This document shows, in pieces, positions 8,854 to 17,697 of a DNA stretch of 35,593 bases. The DNA is taken from the NCBI GenBank assembly GCA_002686295.1, contig NZBB01000012.1, positions 1-35,593 of the forward strand, given 5' to 3'. A model generated the notes under the pieces. That model worked only from the letters and a program-made list of their open reading frames with translations. It ran no database searches and was not told the DNA's origin. The position numbers were made by a program, and so were the translations under genes. How positions within the stretch are numbered: position 1 is the first letter of the stretch; every line of letters starts with the position of its first letter. Origin of the DNA: Candidatus Woesearchaeota archaeon (lineage in GTDB: Archaea; Nanobdellota; Nanobdellia; Woesearchaeales; GCA-2686295).

Positions 8854-9852
8854 ATGTCTAGGGGGGATATAAAAATATTTGCTTGCAGAGCAGGTAAACC
8901 TTTTGCTAAAAGAATTATTTCTGAACTTAATAAAATTCTTGAAAGCACTGGCAGAATAGTTAATCTTGGAAAATCTAAAAGTGTCAGCTTTGCAGACGGC
9001 GAAATAAAAACGGTTATTAAAGACTCAGTAAGAGGAAAAGATGTTTACCTAGTTCAAAGTTTTATTAACACCAATGATTTGAGTGTCAATGATAACATAA
9101 TGGAATTCTTATTGGCTGCAAACGCTTTGAAACGGTCTGGACCATCACATATTAATTCTATAATACCCTATCTGGCATATTCAAGACAGGACAAACCAAA
9201 AGATAGAGAACCAGTAAGTGCAAGTTTATTAGCAGAAACAATTGAAAGAGCAGGAATAGAAGGAATAATAACAATGGATGTTCATTCAGATCAAATAGCA
9301 GGATTTTACAAAAATATAGGATTTGACAATCTTAGAGCATCAATGACATTAATAAATTATTTTAAGAAACACAAAAGTTTAGATGACGTAGTAGTTATAA
9401 GTCCTGATGCGGGTGGAGCAAAACGTGCAAAGTTCTATGCCAAAAAATTAAAGACTGATATGGCTATAATGCATAAAAATAGAAACTATGAAAAAGAGAA
9501 TGTTGTAGAAAAAACATCTCTTCTTGGAGATGTAAAAGAAAAACAAGCTCTGATAGTTGACGATATTGTAGATACAGGAGGAAGTCTTGTAAACACAATA
9601 GAAGAGCTTTACAAAAACAATGTGAAAACAGTTAGTGTCGCATGCACACATGCATTACTTAATAATCATGCAAAAGAAAAACTTGACAGATTATACCAAG
9701 AAGGAAAACTCGAATACTTAGCAGCCACAGATACAATTATTCAAAAAAACAATCCTAAATGGCTAAAAGAAGTTCCTGTCTCAGGATTATTTGCACAAGT
9801 AATAAATAATATGAATATGGATCTTTCTGTTAGTGAACTCTACGAACAATAA
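8854..9852 (+). CDS. prs: Ribose-phosphate pyrophosphokinase
   Basis: SVSFADGEIKTVIKDSVRGKDVYLVQSF, YLAYSRQDKPKDREPVSA, PRPP loop ALIVDDIVDTGGSLV. Confidence 0.93.
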   Translation: MSRGDIKIFACRAGKPFAKRIISELNKILESTGRIVNLGKSKSVSFADGEIKTVIKDSVRGKDVYLVQSFINTNDLSVNDNIMEFLLAANALKRSGPSHINSIIPYLAYSRQDKPKDREPVSASLLAETIERAGIEGIITMDVHSDQIAGFYKNIGFDNLRASMTLINYFKKHKSLDDVVVISPDAGGAKRAKFYAKKLKTDMAIMHKNRNYEKENVVEKTSLLGDVKEKQALIVDDIVDTGGSLVNTIEELYKNNVKTVSVACTHALLNNHAKEKLDRLYQEGKLEYLAATDTIIQKNNPKWLKEVPVSGLFAQVINNMNMDLSVSELYEQ

Positions 9853-9857
9853 AAAAA

Positions 9858-10475
9858 TTATTCTATAAATATTTTATTTATGAAAACATCTTCTACAGGC
9901 CAATCAGTCATACCATTCTTTACTGATGTTTGAACAGTTGCTATTTCATCAACAACAGCCATCCCTTCAATTACTTTTCCAAAAACAGCATAACCATCAT
10001 TTCCAGATGCATAATTTAACATATTATTATCAACAAGGTTTATGAAGAATTGAGATGTTGCACTATCAGGAACGCTTGTTCTGGCCATAGCAATTGAGGC
10101 CCTATTATTTTTTAAACCATTGTTTGATTCTAATTTAATAGGAGTTTTTGTTTCTTTCTGTAATCCATCTGAAGAAAAACCTCCTCCTTGTATCATAAAA
10201 CCACTGATAACTCTGTGAAAAACTAATCCATTAAAAAATCCATCCTTCACATAACTTAAAAAATTTTCAACTGTTACAGGAGCATTTTCTCTGTCTAACC
10301 TTATTTTTATAATTCCTTTACTTGTTTCCATAATCACAATATCTTCAGTCATTTGATCTTCCTCCAATCCTAATTTTGTTGTTTTCTCAACGCCCTCAGA
10401 TTCTAGAATAATTGGTTTAGCACAACCAAAAATAAAAAATGCCAAAACAACCAATATGAAAAGTTTTTCTTTCAT
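9858..10475 (-). CDS. Cyclophilin-type peptidyl-prolyl cis-trans isomerase, predicted lipoprotein
   Basis: Start taken at MKEKLF (10475) with upstream GAGGAAGAG; lipobox IFGCAKP; cyclophilin motifs [15 protein letters not shown] and SQFFINL. Confidence 0.88.
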   Translation of the reverse strand: MKEKLFILVVLAFFIFGCAKPIILESEGVEKTTKLGLEEDQMTEDIVIMETSKGIIKIRLDRENAPVTVENFLSYVKDGFFNGLVFHRVISGFMIQGGGFSSDGLQKETKTPIKLESNNGLKNNRASIAMARTSVPDSATSQFFINLVDNNMLNYASGNDGYAVFGKVIEGMAVVDEIATVQTSVKNGMTDWPVEDVFINKIFIE

Positions 10476-10488
10476 CTTTAGCTCTTCC

Positions 10489-12435
10489 TCATAAAAATAA
10501 TGGTACAAAAACAACTGCAACTATACTCATAAGCTTTATAAGAATATTTAGGCTTGGACCGCTTGTATCTTTGAAAGGATCTCCAACTGTATCACCAATA
10601 ACTGTTGCTTTATGAACCTCACTTCCTTTACCGCCAAAATGTCCTTCTTCAACATATTTCTTAGCATTATCCCATGCACCACCTGCGTTCGCCATAAAAA
10701 CAGCCATTAAAAATCCTGTAGCTGTAACACCAGCAAGTAATCCTCCAAGAGCTTCAACACCTAAAAATATTCCTACAAATACAGGAACTATAACTGCTAA
10801 TAATCCTGGCAAAATCATCTCTCTCAAAGCTGCAGAAGTGCTTATATCAACACATTTCTTGTAATCAGGTTTTGCTTTCCCAGCCATTAATCCTTTAATT
10901 GTTTTGAATTGTCTTCTAACTTCCTTAATCATATGAAAAGCTGCTTTTCCAACTGCATTCATTGTTAGTGCACTATAAACAAATGGCATTACTGAACCAA
11001 GAAACAAACCAACTATAACTAACGGCTTGCTTAAATCTATTGATTCGAGACCTGCTACTTCTGTAAAGCTGACAAACAAAGCTAACGCAGTAAGAGCAGC
11101 AGATCCTATTGCAAAACCTTTTCCAATAGCAGCAGTAGTGTTTCCTACAGCATCTAAAGCTTCTGCTCTTTCCCTTGCTTTTTTACCCATACCTGCCATC
11201 TCTGCAATACCTGCCGCGTTGTCAGCCACAGGACCATAAGTATCAGTTGCCAAAGTTATTCCAAGAGTGCTTAACATTCCAACCGCAGCAATTGCTATTC
11301 CATAAAGTCCACCAAAATGATGAGCCAATATTATAGCTGCAGATACAGACAAAACAGGCACGACTGTACTAATCATTCCAACCCCTAATCCTCTTATTAT
11401 ATTAGTTGCCCCACCTGTCTGAGCTTCTTTCGCTATACTAATAACAGGCTTGTTATCCGGAGAAGTATAATATTGTGTTGAAAGACCAATAACTATGCCA
11501 GAAAATAAACCAGATAATACTGCGAAAAATAAATCTGACGAGCCCATATAACATTTTATGAGCAAGAAAGAAAATATTATCATGAAAAAAGACGCTGAAA
11601 AAACTCCTTTATTTAAAGCGCCATGAAGATTTTTTCCTTTTACTTTCACAAAGAAAGTTCCAATCATAGAAGCAAGAATACCAAATCCTGCTAATAACAA
11701 AGGAAGAATAGCTCCTTTTGCTGCAAAAACAATTGTTCCTAAAACCATTGCAGCGATTATGCTGTCAACATAGCTTTCAAACAAATCAGCACTCATTCCA
11801 GCCACATCACCAACATTATCTCCAACATTATCGGCAATAACAGCAGGATTTCTTGGATCATCTTCAGGAATCCCCTTTTCAACTTTACCAACAAGATCTG
11901 CACCAACATCAGCAGCTTTAGTGTATATTCCACCACCAACCCTTGCAAATAACGCAATGCTTGAAGCTCCAAAACCAAAACCATAAAGTATGTTTGGCTC
12001 ATTAAAAATCAAGTATAATACTGTAACTCCCAGAAGTCCTAAACCAACAACGCATAAACTAACAACTGTTCCGGTTAAAAAAGCAACTTTCAAACCTTTA
12101 TTCAAACTCTTATTGGCTGCGTTTGCAGTTCTTGCATTTGCAGAAGTAGCAATCCTCATCCCAATATTTCCAGCGACACCAGATAATATCGCACCAATAA
12201 TAAAAGTATAAGACATATTTTTTTCTATAAAAAAGAATAATATGAGAAATACAACTACGATGAATATTACTAAAACCTTGTATTCCCTGTTTAAAAAAGT
12301 CAACGCACCTTCTCTAATAGCAGAAGATATCTCCTTCATTTTTTCAGTACCTTCACTATACTTCTTAATCTTTAAAGCAGAAATAAAAGAATAAAACAAC
12401 GCCAGAACACTTATTATTATAACAAATTTCAACAT
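10489..12435 (-). CDS. hppA: Membrane-bound (ion-translocating) pyrophosphatase, K+-dependent-type motif
   Basis: [80 protein letters not shown]. Start set at MLKFV preceded by AAGGAGG. Confidence 0.95.
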   Translation of the reverse strand: MLKFVIIISVLALFYSFISALKIKKYSEGTEKMKEISSAIREGALTFLNREYKVLVIFIVVVFLILFFFIEKNMSYTFIIGAILSGVAGNIGMRIATSANARTANAANKSLNKGLKVAFLTGTVVSLCVVGLGLLGVTVLYLIFNEPNILYGFGFGASSIALFARVGGGIYTKAADVGADLVGKVEKGIPEDDPRNPAVIADNVGDNVGDVAGMSADLFESYVDSIIAAMVLGTIVFAAKGAILPLLLAGFGILASMIGTFFVKVKGKNLHGALNKGVFSASFFMIIFSFLLIKCYMGSSDLFFAVLSGLFSGIVIGLSTQYYTSPDNKPVISIAKEAQTGGATNIIRGLGVGMISTVVPVLSVSAAIILAHHFGGLYGIAIAAVGMLSTLGITLATDTYGPVADNAAGIAEMAGMGKKARERAEALDAVGNTTAAIGKGFAIGSAALTALALFVSFTEVAGLESIDLSKPLVIVGLFLGSVMPFVYSALTMNAVGKAAFHMIKEVRRQFKTIKGLMAGKAKPDYKKCVDISTSAALREMILPGLLAVIVPVFVGIFLGVEALGGLLAGVTATGFLMAVFMANAGGAWDNAKKYVEEGHFGGKGSEVHKATVIGDTVGDPFKDTSGPSLNILIKLMSIVAVVFVPLFL

Positions 12436-12547
12436 TATAAAAACCTCCTTAATCAAAATACTAAATAATATTATATATAAAACTTTTGATAAACATTATT
12501 TTGCACATTTAATAATCCAAAAATCAAACTACACAACAAATCCAGAA

Positions 12548-13108
12548 TTAGCTTATTTTAAAAAATTTATTAAATTTTTCTTGAAATTTGTAATAAAATA
12601 GCAACATAAACACACCTACTAACATCCAAATAATAGATTTTGTTAAGAATCCAAAAAAAGGATTACATAAGTCTAAAGGATTTCCTGTTATATTATCTGT
12701 TCCACAAATAAAATTCCCAGATATTTCATGAATTGTAAATATTATTGGAAGCAGAAAAACATACTTTTTATTCTTATTCTTAGATTTTTTATAATAAAGT
12801 ATGGCTAAAAAAGTGGACATTAGGATTATTGTGATAATTCCACCTAAAGCAAAATTTAAAGATGGATTTCCTTCTATTATTTTAGTTCTTTGTGGGAGTT
12901 TAATAAAACTAAAAAGAGGCATATCAATCCAGTTTTCAATACTAAATTTAGTTATAGTCCCATCTTCTATTAGATTTCCTAAAAATCCATAAGCTATATG
13001 TCCTCCCTCGTGGATATAAAAAGAACCCCCATAAACAAATAAACTGATTAAAAAAGAAATAATGAACAATATGAAAAGAAAGTAAGCTTTGAAAAAAACT
13101 TTTTTCAT
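12548..13108 (-). CDS. Multi-TM protein with HExxH, possible membrane metalloprotease
   Basis: Hydrophobic protein with YIHEGGHIAYGFLGN in a membrane segment; clear NPDG motif not seen. Confidence 0.5.
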   Translation of the reverse strand: MKKVFFKAYFLFILFIISFLISLFVYGGSFYIHEGGHIAYGFLGNLIEDGTITKFSIENWIDMPLFSFIKLPQRTKIIEGNPSLNFALGGIITIILMSTFLAILYYKKSKNKNKKYVFLLPIIFTIHEISGNFICGTDNITGNPLDLCNPFFGFLTKSIIWMLVGVFMLLFYYKFQEKFNKFFKIS

Positions 13109-13288
13109 CTTAGTTACCTATAAACTTACAAAAATCACGCTCTTTATTCATATTATTTTATTGTTTTCACATATTTAAGTAATTTATGTTTTATGGAATA
13201 TTTCCGGAAAAGATTAAGAAAACAATATAAATCTAAAATAATAATGATTATTTAATGAAAATAAAAGTAACATCTTGCTGTTATATTC

Positions 13289-13377
13289 TTTGACTCTACA
13301 AACGAAGTGGATTGGAGTCAAATTTCGTTCGCAGAGTTGAGAATTTGTCTTTATTCTAGCACGAAGTGCAATCTAGG
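13289..13377. repeat. Cluster of overlapping inverted repeats/hairpins
   Basis: TTTGACTC(13289-13296)/GAGTCAAA(13315-13322); ACTCTACAAACGAA(13293-13306)/TTCGTTCGCAGAGT(13324-13337); GCAC-GAA-GTGC(13359-13369); ACGAAGTG occurs twice. Confidence 0.7.
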
Positions 13378-13401
13378 AAAACATTAAGGGCGGGAAGAAA
13401 A

Positions 13402-13527
13402 TTAGTTTTGGAATATTTTTATTATCTCTTTTTCAACTTCTTTAGATTTAGATGCCTTGAGAGACCCAATCTTATATAGAATGATGGATTTATCAGCAGT
13501 GAATAGCCTGTTTGGTTTTATTAATGT
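13402..13527 (-). pseudogene. C-terminal remnant of a MazF/PemK-like toxin
   Basis: Minus-strand frame LIKPNRLFTADKSIILYKIGSLKASKSKEVEKEIIKIFQN* resembles the MazF/PemK C-terminus; in-frame TAA directly upstream and no start. Confidence 0.5.
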
Positions 13528-13585
13528 TTAAAGCAGATAAACTTTTCAACAAACTTTTTAAAAATTAGCTTGTTCGTTATCTTTA

Positions 13586-14614
13586 ATGGCTATAAATCAA
13601 AAGGAGATTAATGAGATTAGAAAAGCACTTGGAAAATCTGCTAGGCCTTTGATTTTCTTTGACGATGATCCTGATGGTGCTTGTTCTTTTTTGCAGTTAT
13701 ATCATTATGTTGGCGAAGGAAAAGGAGTCATACTGAAAATAGGTTCTGAGCTTGGAGAAGTTTTTGCAAGAAAAGTTGATGAATATCAACCAGACTTAGT
13801 CGTTATTTTAGATGTTCCTAATGTTAGCCAAGATTTCATTGACCTAGTAAAACAAAAAATTATCTGGATAGATCATCATCCGCCTATTAAAAGAAAAAAA
13901 GTTAATTATTACAATCCAAGAATTCACAACGATAAAGATAATCGTCCAACTAGTTATTGGGCATGGAAAATAACCAAGAAAGATTTGTGGATTGCAATGG
14001 CTGGCTGTGTTGCAGACTGGTCAATACCCGATTTCAAAGATGACTTCATGAAAAAATATTCTGGTCTGTTCAAAAAAAACATAAATAATCCTGCAGAAGC
14101 TTTGTTTAATACAAAAATTGGTTTGTTAGCAAGGATGATTTCTTTCAACTTAAAAGGAACTGTTGCCGACTCAATGAAAGCTGTCAGAATTCTTTCAAAG
14201 ATTGAGCATCCTAATGAGATCTTAAAGCAGACAACACCGAAAGGAAAATTTATCTACAAAAAATTCAATTATTATAATAAAGAATATCAGGATATACTGA
14301 AGGAAGCAAGCCAAACAAAAAGCAAAATTTTATTACATATTTATCCGTACAACAAAACTTCTTTTACAAGCGAGTTAAGTAATGAATTATTATACAAACA
14401 TCCCAATAAGTTAATACTTGTTGGCAGAGATCGGAATGGTGAAATAAAGTTTTCAGTTAGAGGAAAAGATATAAAAGTTCTTCCAATAGTAAAGAAAGTT
14501 CTTGAAACACTTGAAGGTCGTGGAGGAGGGCATGAATATGCTTGTGGATTGCAGATAAAAAGCGTTGACTTAGATAAATTATTGAAAATAATTAATGAAG
14601 AGTTAGAGAATTAA
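13586..14614 (+). CDS. DHH-family phosphoesterase (RecJ-like/DHHA1)
   Basis: FFDDDPDGACS, WIDHHPP and C-terminal GRGGGHEYACG motifs; TATA-like TTTTTAAAAA upstream. Confidence 0.85.
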   Translation: MAINQKEINEIRKALGKSARPLIFFDDDPDGACSFLQLYHYVGEGKGVILKIGSELGEVFARKVDEYQPDLVVILDVPNVSQDFIDLVKQKIIWIDHHPPIKRKKVNYYNPRIHNDKDNRPTSYWAWKITKKDLWIAMAGCVADWSIPDFKDDFMKKYSGLFKKNINNPAEALFNTKIGLLARMISFNLKGTVADSMKAVRILSKIEHPNEILKQTTPKGKFIYKKFNYYNKEYQDILKEASQTKSKILLHIYPYNKTSFTSELSNELLYKHPNKLILVGRDRNGEIKFSVRGKDIKVLPIVKKVLETLEGRGGGHEYACGLQIKSVDLDKLLKIINEELEN

Positions 14615-14888
14615 TCTAATGTCATTCAAAACTCGTATATTTAAAAAAAATAAAAAATTATTTTTCTGCAATAATTAATAAAGTTAAAACAGCAATGATG
14701 GGTGAGGATTATGTTTTCCCGTCAGAAAAAATGATATTTGAATGATTAATTCAAACCAAAATCAATCCTTGCTTTATTATAATTAAAAACATTAGGAAAT
14801 ATTAAATAAGCAAGTGAAAAAACAAACTAACACTTAAAATAAAAAGAATTATAAACTAAAAACATAAATAATCTTTGAGAGGTGGGAA

Positions 14889-17555
14889 ATGGACGAGCAC
14901 AGAATTCATCTTAAAGAATTATATGATAGAACTAATTCTTCATTCAATGGTTTAAGCTCTGAAGAAGCAAGAAAGAGACTTGTAGAATATGGATCAAATA
15001 TAATAGAAGAAAAAAAATATGTTTCTCTAATAGTCAAGTATTTGAAAAACTTCACTAATTTCTTTGCAATCCTTTTAATGACTGGTTCGGTTCTTGCCTT
15101 AATAGCAGAATATCTTTCTCCAGGAGAAGGAAACTTATATATCGGCATAGCCCTATTTGTAGTTGTAATTCTTAATTCAACATTCACATTCATACAGGAA
15201 TATCAATCTGAGAAAATAATGCAGAGTTTCAAAAAGATGATGCCTACAAAGATACAGGTTTTGAGAGATGGAAGAAGAAAAGAAATACTGGCAGAAGAAC
15301 TTGTTCCTGGGGATATAATTTTTCTTTCTGAAGGTGACAAAGTGCCTGCGGATGCCAGACTAATTGAACATCACGCTTTGAAAGTTGATAATTCTTCCTT
15401 AACAGGTGAATCAGAACCACAACTAAGAAGTTTGGAATGTACTCATGATAATATTCTTGAATCTAGAAACATGATTTTCTCCGGAACACTTGTACAGACA
15501 GGGACAGGAACAGCAATAGTTTATAGTACAGGCATGAAAACTCAGATTGGTAGAATAGCTCAGCTAACAAAAGAAACTGAAGAAACAATCACTCCTATGA
15601 GAAAAGAAATAAACCATTTCATAAAAATAATTTCTTCAATTGCAATAATTCTTGGCGTAGCTTTTTTTTTCTTAAGTTTTGCATTAGGAAATAGGCTTAT
15701 GGGTAGTCTAATTTTTGCAATTGGAATAATAGTTGCGAATGTTCCTGAAGGATTATTACCAACTGTAACGCTGTCTTTGAGTATGGCTTCAAAAAAAATG
15801 GCAAAACATAATGCGCTCATAAAGAATCTCGAGTCTGTTGAAACTCTTGGTTCAACAACAGTTATCTGCACTGATAAAACAGGAACCATAACACAAAACA
15901 AAATGTTTGTTAATTCGTTATTTCTTAATATGACTGAATTAAACCACTCTGAAGATTTCTCAAACATAGATGGTTTTGACAAAGTTATAGGTGTTTCTGT
16001 TCTCTGTAATAATTCAAAACTTGACAAATTCAATGAAAAATACTTGGGTGATCCTACTGAAGGAGCCTTACTGATGTTCACAGAAGCTTATGCTGATATT
16101 GATAAACTGAACAAAGAACATCCTAGAATTGATGAACAGCCTTTTGATTCAAACACTAAATGCATGATTACTGCAAACAAATCAGGAAAAAAAACTTTTT
16201 CTTATCTTAAAGGTGCACCAGAAATTGTTTTGGAAAAATGTGATTATATATTATTAAACAATAAATTAGAGCATTTAGATCAAAACTTTAGAACAATCAT
16301 TAAACATCATTATGATAAAATGAGTTCTCGTGGAGAGAGGGTTTTAGCATTAGCTTTTAAGAATGAAGAAAAGAGTTTTATATTTGTTGGATTAGTAGGA
16401 ATAATAGATCCTCCAAGACCTGAAATAGCTGAAGCAATTTCTAAATGTAAAGAAGCAAGCATCAAAGTAATAATGGTTACAGGCGATTATAGTTTAACGG
16501 CAGAAGCTATTGCCAACATGGTTGGTATGTCCAATGATGGAAGTGTAAACGCAATTACTGGCTCAGAACTTAACAATATTTCTGATGAAGAGTTAAAAGA
16601 ATTATTGAAAAAACAGAATCTTGTTTTTGCCAGAACAACACCCATTCAAAAGCTCAGAATTGTGCAGACTCTGCAATCAAATGGAGAAGTTGTTGCAGTA
16701 ACGGGTGATGGAGTAAATGACGCACCTGCCTTGAAAAATGCAGACATAGGAATTTCTATGGGTCTTATGGGGACTGAAGTTGCTAAAGAAGCCAGCAACA
16801 TGGTTTTATTAGATGATAATTTCTCAACAATTGTGCATGCAGTAGAGCAGGGAAGAACAATTTATTCCAATATAAAAAAGTTCATAACTTATATTCTTAC
16901 AAGTAATGTTCCTCAAATACTTCCATTTATAGCATTTGTTTTACTAGGAATCCCTTTACCTTTGACTGTTGTTTTGATTCTGGCTATTGATTTAGGCACT
17001 GACTTGCTTCCAGCTCTTGGTTTGGGAAAAGAGAAAGCTGAATCTGATGTAATGAAATATCCTCCTCGTTCAAGGAAAGAAAGACTTCTTACAAGACAAC
17101 TTCTAATAGTTTCTTATGGCATAATAGGAGTTTTACAGGCTATTGCAGGATTCTTCTCTTATTTTGTAGTATTGTTTATGGGCGGATGGACTTTTGGTGA
17201 AAGTCTTGCTTTTAATGATCCTTTATATCTTAAAGCTGTAACTGCTTTCTTTGCCAGCATTGTCATATGCCAGATTCCTGATGTATTGGTTTGCCGTACC
17301 AGAAAACAATCTTTACTAAAACAGGGACTCTTCTCTAATGGTCTTGTATGGTTAGGTATATTTACTGAGTTATTATTGCTTAGTGTAATTGTTTTTGTTC
17401 CTTTCGCAAATAAGTTCTTTGGAACTCATAGCTTGTCTTTTTTTGAATTGTCTTTATCTCTGCCTTTTGCTTTGTTAATATTGCTGTTTGGTGAGTTTAG
17501 AAAATTCTTGATTAGAAAAGAAAATCTTTTTGTCAATAAATATTTGAAGTGGTAA
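14889..17555 (+). CDS. P-type cation ATPase, type IIC (Na,K-ATPase-like)
   Basis: ICTDKTGTITQNKM, TGDGVNDAPALK; IVANVPEGLLPTVTLSLSMASKKMAKHNALIKNLESVETLGST and ILAIDLGTDLLPALGLGKEKAESDVMKYPPR resemble Na,K-ATPase alpha. RBS GAGAGGTGGG. Confidence 0.92.
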   Translation: MDEHRIHLKELYDRTNSSFNGLSSEEARKRLVEYGSNIIEEKKYVSLIVKYLKNFTNFFAILLMTGSVLALIAEYLSPGEGNLYIGIALFVVVILNSTFTFIQEYQSEKIMQSFKKMMPTKIQVLRDGRRKEILAEELVPGDIIFLSEGDKVPADARLIEHHALKVDNSSLTGESEPQLRSLECTHDNILESRNMIFSGTLVQTGTGTAIVYSTGMKTQIGRIAQLTKETEETITPMRKEINHFIKIISSIAIILGVAFFFLSFALGNRLMGSLIFAIGIIVANVPEGLLPTVTLSLSMASKKMAKHNALIKNLESVETLGSTTVICTDKTGTITQNKMFVNSLFLNMTELNHSEDFSNIDGFDKVIGVSVLCNNSKLDKFNEKYLGDPTEGALLMFTEAYADIDKLNKEHPRIDEQPFDSNTKCMITANKSGKKTFSYLKGAPEIVLEKCDYILLNNKLEHLDQNFRTIIKHHYDKMSSRGERVLALAFKNEEKSFIFVGLVGIIDPPRPEIAEAISKCKEASIKVIMVTGDYSLTAEAIANMVGMSNDGSVNAITGSELNNISDEELKELLKKQNLVFARTTPIQKLRIVQTLQSNGEVVAVTGDGVNDAPALKNADIGISMGLMGTEVAKEASNMVLLDDNFSTIVHAVEQGRTIYSNIKKFITYILTSNVPQILPFIAFVLLGIPLPLTVVLILAIDLGTDLLPALGLGKEKAESDVMKYPPRSRKERLLTRQLLIVSYGIIGVLQAIAGFFSYFVVLFMGGWTFGESLAFNDPLYLKAVTAFFASIVICQIPDVLVCRTRKQSLLKQGLFSNGLVWLGIFTELLLLSVIVFVPFANKFFGTHSLSFFELSLSLPFALLILLFGEFRKFLIRKENLFVNKYLKW

Positions 17556-17594
17556 ACACAAAAACACCACTCAACAGTGATTAAAACCGAAATA

Positions 17595-17603
17595 TTTATA
17601 TAA
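17595..17603 (+). promoter_or_regulatory. Archaeal TATA box for candidate ncRNA
   Basis: ACCGAAATATTTATATAATAG: BRE-like CGAAA plus TTTATATAA, about 30 nt before GGGC hairpin start. Confidence 0.6.
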
Positions 17604-17629
17604 TAGTGGTTCCTACATAGTAGTAAATA

Positions 17630-17690
17630 GGGCTTGAACGAGCTATTCTTTTTACCAACACCTCATACACCCCTTAGCTCTTCACGCCCA
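17630..17690 (+). ncRNA. Candidate small structured RNA (long hairpin with 29-nt C-rich loop)
   Basis: GGGC-U-UGAA-(C)-GAGCUA (17630-17645) pairs with UAGCUC-UUCA-C-GCCC (17675-17689): 14 pairs, one mismatch, one bulge; followed by TTTATTCTT; no ORF. Confidence 0.5.
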
Positions 17691-17697
17691 TTTATTC

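Noticed and set aside
7668-9651. ORFs 7668-7994 (+), 8347-8535 (-), 9448-9651 (-)
   Set aside because: Antisense shadows of nreA, ThiF-like and prs genes.
11027-12211. ORFs 11027-11239 (+), 11793-12002 (-), 11990-12211 (+)
   Set aside because: Shadows of the pyrophosphatase gene.
14693-14752. Possible C/D box sRNA (AATGATGG ... GTCAG ... ATGATA)
   Set aside because: No proper D/D' CUGA boxes or correct spacing; kept only as a hairpin/mini-ORF note.
14906-16081. Minus ORFs 14906-15193 and 15560-16081
   Set aside because: Antisense to the P-type ATPase, whose frame is fully supported by motifs.
17630-17690. tRNA or SRP RNA
   Set aside because: No TTCGA T-loop, cloverleaf or SRP helix 8 motif; only a single long hairpin is evident.
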